Assembly: GCA_029582155.1 (NCBI GenBank)
Contig: CM055901.1
Location: 21,245,597 to 21,309,596, forward strand
DNA: 64,000 bases
DNA from: Panopea generosa
Lineage: Eukaryota; Mollusca; Bivalvia; Adapedonta; Hiatellidae
Direction: 5' to 3'
The number at the start of each line of letters is the position of its first letter. The first letter of the stretch is position 1. The notes under the pieces are model-generated. The model was not told the origin of the DNA. It ran no database searches and saw only the letters and a list, made by a program, of their open reading frames with translations. The translations under genes and the position numbers were made by a program. Shown one piece after another: positions 59,127 to 64,000 of this stretch.

Positions 59127-61030
59127 TTATGCCATGGTATGAAGTCACATGACTGTAGCATGTGTAATATTTCTGTTACATAATTAATGTGAGGTGTAGA
59201 CAAGCTGGGGAAAGGTTGTTCTTTTATCATGTTCATCTTAGCTGCAATATTAATTATGTCAATGTGCATGTACAAATATTAATCATGTAACGGTTGAGTA
59301 AAATGAACTAACCAAATCGAGAAAATGTTCAACATGGCATATTGTGCATAATATGTTTACTGTTTATGAAGATACAGGCCATTACATTAAGTTTATTTCA
59401 ATTGTCCAGTTGGACAAGTATTTCTAAAATCTGCATGTCCTGACCAAAAACAACTTAACCTTACTTTAATCTAGAATAATGGTACTTTAGTACTACGGAT
59501 ATAAAATTAAGAATAGCTAAATAAACTGTTTTATTAAAGTTAAAAAACAGGGGATGTGCAAAAAAGAGATACAGTGTTTAATTTTCACTTGTCCAGTCAA
59601 GACTAGCAGCTTTACATTTTACTTGTCCGAACCCACGATTCATTTGTCCTGGACAGTTGGCTGAGCATTAATGTAAAGCTCTGAGATATGATAAATATCA
59701 TTTAAAGAACAAAATTTGCTGCCAGAAATTAAAACTAAATAATAAACACATAAAAAGAAAAGTTGAATAGCTCTTCTCTTAATAATAAAGACTTGATCAT
59801 GAAAATGACAATAATTATCCATAATGTGATTTTTCAGTTTTTATCATGCATTCAACTTTAACACCTATATAACACCTTGTTATATTACAATTCAAAATCT
59901 ATTGTCTATCAATTTAACATGTCCTGTATTCAACAATAGATATCAAGAGTAGTAGTTCAATATCATTAAAATAAAATGTATATGAGTTTAATCTCATATT
60001 TCTTTGAACTTATGTTTATAAGAGACTGCTGGTAGACATATTGGTTTTCATCTCTCCGTCACAAAATATTTTCCAGAGAACTCCTTCGACATCTGGTTTG
60101 ATTAAGCCAAAACAAGCTGTTAAAGATCAGTGTGAAGTCTATTTGACATATCCCTTCTGCATTCCTGTCCTATGATTTTTTATTAAGTAAAACTCCTTTG
60201 CATTTTCCAAATTAAAAATCTGCTATGGAGAATTCTTCCAACATCTCTGGTCAGATTTAGCTGATTGGGAAGGATCAGTGTGAGGTCTTTTTGCTTACAC
60301 ATTTTTTAAGTTCCAGTTCGACAATATTTGATTGAGGGCTGTTCCAATTAAACATACATCCCACCCATGGACGGCAAAATAATAACCTCCAAGGTGGGAG
60401 GGTTTTTCAATATGGAGGGCCTGATAAAATGAATTAAAAATATAAAGAGGGAGGGTCCAATTTCAAAGTGCCTTCCATGGGTGGGTTGTATGTTTAAATG
60501 GAATAGCCCTGAGTTACAGTTCATTGAATTTTCGGAATTTTAAGTTTTTCTGCATGTTTCTTCTAAGAGAGGGAGACATAGTTTTTCCCCTGAAAAAACA
60601 ATTTCTAAATAATTGGTACTGTGCATTCATATAACAATGTATTTGCGCTAGAGACCTGTCATTTTACTCTTTGTATACGTTTTAGTATTTTTGTTACATA
60701 TAGACCTACTGACAGTAGTTTTCATTTCACATTGATTGTTTATGGCATGTAAAATTGTGCAGAAAAACACAACAATCTGTTGTCCTGAAATTTTCAATAT
60801 GAAGTTTTAATATCGAGATATTAATTTTATAAGCCTTATTTCAGTTGTTATGGAAATGGTTTTGGAATTACAAATCTGCTAAAAATCCATAAAAATGGAA
60901 CCATGACATATTCTTCATCAAATGTTTATATCAACTATATTTGGACAAACTTGCAAATTTAATGTTAATATCAAAGTAAACAACTGAAGGGGTACACATA
61001 TGCAAATGTGATAATACATGTGATTGAATA
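59127..61030. other. No gene seen
   Basis: AT-rich sequence with short frames only. A local inverted repeat near 60325-60515 (GGGCTGTTCCAATTAAACAT at the left, TTTAAATGGAATAGCCC at the right, with CCACCCATGG and CCATGGGTGGG inside) marks one more small TIR element. Confidence 0.45.
60325..60515. mobile_element. Small TIR element
   Basis: The left terminus AGGGCTGTTCCAATTAAAC with CATCCCACCCATGGACGGC is mirrored on the right by GCCTTCCATGGGTGGG and GTTTAAATGGAATAGCCCT. It is about 185 bp and non-coding. Confidence 0.65.
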
Positions 61031-61320
61031 TTGATTGAATATTTAGTGTCATTTTTATGCCATCGAGGGCTAACAGACAATCAATTAACCTAACCACTGT
61101 TTCCTTGGATCCTGGAAGGATAACCAGTATTCGAGCACACTCCATCTCTGCAAGTAACTGATAACTTTCCCACTTGAATCAGCAGTGAGAGACGAATGAT
61201 AATGAGAGGCAATGTCATATATCAGCCATCACTGAGACTGTGGTCGGGCAGGGATTCGAACTCGCGACTCCTGGATTGATAGTCAGGCGTGCTAATGCCT
61301 GAGTTAATCGACTCTGGCTC
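61031..61320 (-). mobile_element. tRNA-derived SINE, family C
   Basis: The minus-strand head GAGCCAGAGTCGATTAACTC and box B GCGAGTTCGAATCCCTGCCC are followed by the body and GATGGCATAAAAATGACAC. The layout is the same as 36009-36297. Confidence 0.75.
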
Positions 61321-61367
61321 TATATTTATGACTGCAAGGTGCTTGATTTTCGAGTTTGGGTATCGTT

Positions 61368-61473
61368 AAAAATTAATTAAAATTTTCTTTCAAGAATTCC
61401 CTTTTTTAAATACAGTTACGTCAAACTGTATTTAAAAAAGGGAATTCTTGAAAGAAAATTTTAATTAATTTTT
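61368..61473. repeat. Perfect palindrome, 50-bp arms, 6-nt loop
   Basis: The left arm 61368-61417 and right arm 61424-61473 are exact reverse complements over all 50 bases, separated by ACGTCA. The arms contain CTTTCAAGAATTCCC and TTTTTTAAATACAGTT. No copies are seen elsewhere in the window and no target duplication is obvious. Confidence 0.95.
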
Positions 61474-62214
61474 TATGTTTAATACTGTTAATTTATAACA
61501 TTTGATACTGAATAAAGTAATATCAAATATTAAAATGTTAATTTTATTCAATTATTTATACTTTGTGCCACATTGGAAATGGCACACGGGTCCATCAACA
61601 TTCATAACATTTTGGTGCCATTTGATAATTGTAAATCTTGTCTGTACTACTCTTAACTTTTCAAATTTTGGCCAAACTGTTGTGGATATCAGTATAAAGT
61701 CAAATAACTCTTGGTCTTATCATCATGACAGTCTGGTTTATCAACATTAGGCAGATTTTCAGCCCTTTAATTCTTTTTAATTTTGTTCAAATTGAGACAA
61801 AGCAGATGTCGTGTTGCATCTTTATTTATAAAAAGGTACATAAATGAATAAAAAAAAATGAACACCATTTCCGAAAATGTGGCATAAAGGAAAACCATAA
61901 TATATTTTACATGCACTCAAAATAATGAAAACACAAAACAGGAAGAGATATGAAAAGCAAGACAGGATTTATAAGGGACTAAATTTGAAATGAAATGACA
62001 CCAATGCAGGAGGTACCAAATGATTCCAGTTACATCTTGAATAAACAACAAATGACATCAACAGACAAAAGTTTCTGTAGGGTATTGATATATCCACTCC
62101 TGCTTAATATGTTGTGTTTTAATTCTGTTGAATGTATACAAAGTATTATTCACCTTTGGATCTTACTCTACGTGTCCAATTCCAGAAAAAAATAAACAAT
62201 TTCAATGATGTATG

Positions 62215-62503
62215 ATTGAATTGAATATTTTGCGTTATTTTTTTGCCATCGAGGGCTAAAAGATGATCAGTTAAACTAACCACTGTTTCCTGGGATCCTG
62301 GAAAGTTAACCAATACTCCAGCACACCCAATCTCCGCAAGTTACTGATAACTTTTCCACTTGAATCAGCAATGATAGACAAAGGATAATGAGATGCACTG
62401 TCATATATCAACCATCACAGAGACTGGCAAGATGTGGATTCGAACTTGTGACTCCCGGAGTGATAGTCACACATGTTAAGGACTGAGCTAATCGAGCCTG
62501 GCA
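62215..62503 (-). mobile_element. tRNA-derived SINE, family C
   Basis: Third full copy, with TTTTGCCATCGAGGGCTAAA at one edge and CTAATCGAGCCTGGC at the other. The body matches 61031-61320, including GGGATCCTGGAA and CCACTTGAATCAGCAATGA. Confidence 0.75.
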
Positions 62504-62559
62504 ATGATGTATGAATTTATCTTAGATTCAATTACACAACATTTTATAATCCAGTGAGA

Positions 62560-63750
62560 TATTTTTATTAGTTATATAACCATAATATCTCGGACAAATT
62601 TTTGAACTGGCCAAATATGATTATTAATGTCAGTGTTATGGCCCTTGAAACATTAAAAAAGGCACTATTTGACCTTGTTTGAATGCTAGCACCCGCATTT
62701 TTCTTTTGAACCCGGCCAAACTTGCACAGGAGTTATATAACCATAATATCTCGGAAAAGTGTTTGAACTGGCCAAATCAAAATATTGAAGTCAGAGTTAT
62801 GGCTCTTGAAACATTAAAAAATACAATATGTGACCATGTGCACTCTAGCATTTTTCATTTGATTCTCATCAAACTTACACAATATTTATATAACCATGAT
62901 ATCTGGGGACAAGTTCTTGAAACAGCTAAATTGCAATAATAATGTCCAGAGAAATGGCCCTTGAATTACCAAAAACTGCACTGATTGACCTTGTGTACAC
63001 TCTAGCACTAGCTTTTTTCTTGTGATTCTCATGAAACTTACAGTTGTTGTTTAACCATTATATCTGGACAAGTTCTCAAATTGGCTAAAGCGGGTAATTA
63101 ATGTCAGAGTTATGGCCTTTGACTTGTCAAAAAGTGCATTATGTTACCTTGTGTGCATTCTAGTACAAACTTACATGGTTGTTATATAATCAAAATATCT
63201 TGAACAATTTCTTGAACTGATCGAACTATTGTCTTAGTTATAGCCTTGAATCATAAAAAATGCACTTGTCGTTTCATATGATCCTCATTAGACTTACACA
63301 GTAGTTATAAAGTATAATATCAAGGTCAAGTTTTTGGCCATAACAGGTAATTGGTGTTGGTGTTACTGACTTTGAATTGTCAGAAATTGTGTTATTTTAC
63401 CTTGTATGACTTACTCTGTTATTATGTTACCATAATAAAATGAATGAGTTCTTGAACTGGCCAATCGGATTAACATTGTCAGACCTACGGCCCTTGTCAA
63501 AAATTGTGGGCTTTTGATGTTGTGTGCACTCTAGCACTCACACTTTATATTTGATCTTCATTAAACTTACACAGTTGTTATGTAATCCTAATATTTTGGA
63601 CAAATTCTTAAATTGGCCAAATTGGATAATTATTGTTGGGTGTTGTGGTCCTTGAATCAACAAAAATTGCATTATTTGAATTTATTGGCGTTTTGGCATT
63701 GTCTCCTCTGCGTAAGGGTGAGCGATTAAGGGCCATTCTTGCCCTCTTGT
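62560..63750. repeat. Diverged tandem array, unit about 155 bp (some about 125)
   Basis: Units contain TATATAACCATAATATCT, CTTGAACTGGCCAAAT, GTCAGAGTTATGGCCCTTGA and TGTGCACTCTAGCAC. The GTTATGGCC-type block recurs near 62635, 62796, 62951, 63109, 63237, 63361, 63484 and 63641. It ends GAGCGATTAAGGGCCATTCT, TGCCCTCTTGTT, a distinct terminal block. Short plus-strand frames here are by-products. Confidence 0.75.
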
Positions 63751-64000
63751 TATTTGATGTATGTAATTTTTTAACACTACTGCATTACTTGAAAACTATT
63801 TCCATGAAGAAATTTGATAATATGTCAACATTGACCAAAACACACAATTAGTTTTTAAATTAATGCAGACATTTTAAATGTCTGGCAATAAACATAGTTG
63901 ACTTTGCTCGGCCTATGATCAAAATACCATTAGTATACATATACCACATATTGAAAAGTTTGAGGTTTATCAGTTTAGAATTATGAAAGATTTTTACCCC
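63751..64000. other. AT-rich flank, no feature seen
   Basis: No coding frame, repeat unit or recognisable site in the last 250 bases. Confidence 0.4.

Overview
The window is eukaryotic and most likely from a bivalve or other lophotrochozoan mollusc. It is AT-rich, its genes are split by canonical GT-AG introns, and it is crowded with short mobile elements: several tRNA-headed SINE families, TA- and TTAA-flanked MITEs, and minisatellites. Two animal genes can be named with confidence from their spliced products. The mollusc assignment rests on the overall look of the repeats and is an inference.

Region by region. (1) 1-5138, plus strand: a three-exon gene for a 227-residue type I membrane protein (signal peptide, FNIII-like ectodomain, one membrane span, short tail), not recognised as a named family. 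Its start codon abuts the end of a MITE copy. (2) 5139-18375: no gene seen. It holds tandem repeats, SINEs, MITEs, a large foldback, and a tandemly repeated unit in which two different MITEs sit in some copies and not in others. (3) 18376-25600: two decayed copies, in inverted orientation, of the 3' part of a paraoxonase-like gene. Between them a 3,952-bp insertion with 9-bp terminal inverted repeats splits a SINE; it carries a 66-bp (22-codon) repeat array and another decayed reading frame. (4) 26170-29932: no gene, possibly the 3' UTR or flank of the next gene. (5) 29933-42096, minus strand: the complete coding part of membralin (TMEM259), 11 coding exons, 762 residues, with a probable non-coding first exon near 44875. 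Its introns hold a 34-bp minisatellite and a 52-bp minisatellite whose units match the edge of membralin's own exon 7. (6) 44900-47500: the interval between two divergent genes, with a CpG-containing satellite of about 200-210 bp. (7) 47521-58777, plus strand: the complete MERIT40/BABAM1 gene, 7 coding exons, 344 residues. (8) 58778-64000: no gene; MITEs, SINEs, a perfect 50-bp-arm palindrome and a tandem array of about 155 bp.

Membralin is an ER membrane protein of the ERAD machinery. MERIT40 is a scaffold of the BRCA1-A and BRISC deubiquitinase complexes. They are divergently arranged but about 2.6 kb apart, and nothing here shows that they are co-regulated. The most unusual items are the minisatellite derived from an exon edge, the 3.95-kb insertion with its 22-codon repeat, the TTAA-flanked hairpin MITE family, the start codon at a MITE terminus, and the perfect palindrome. 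All exon boundaries were derived by hand from splice signals and reading phase.
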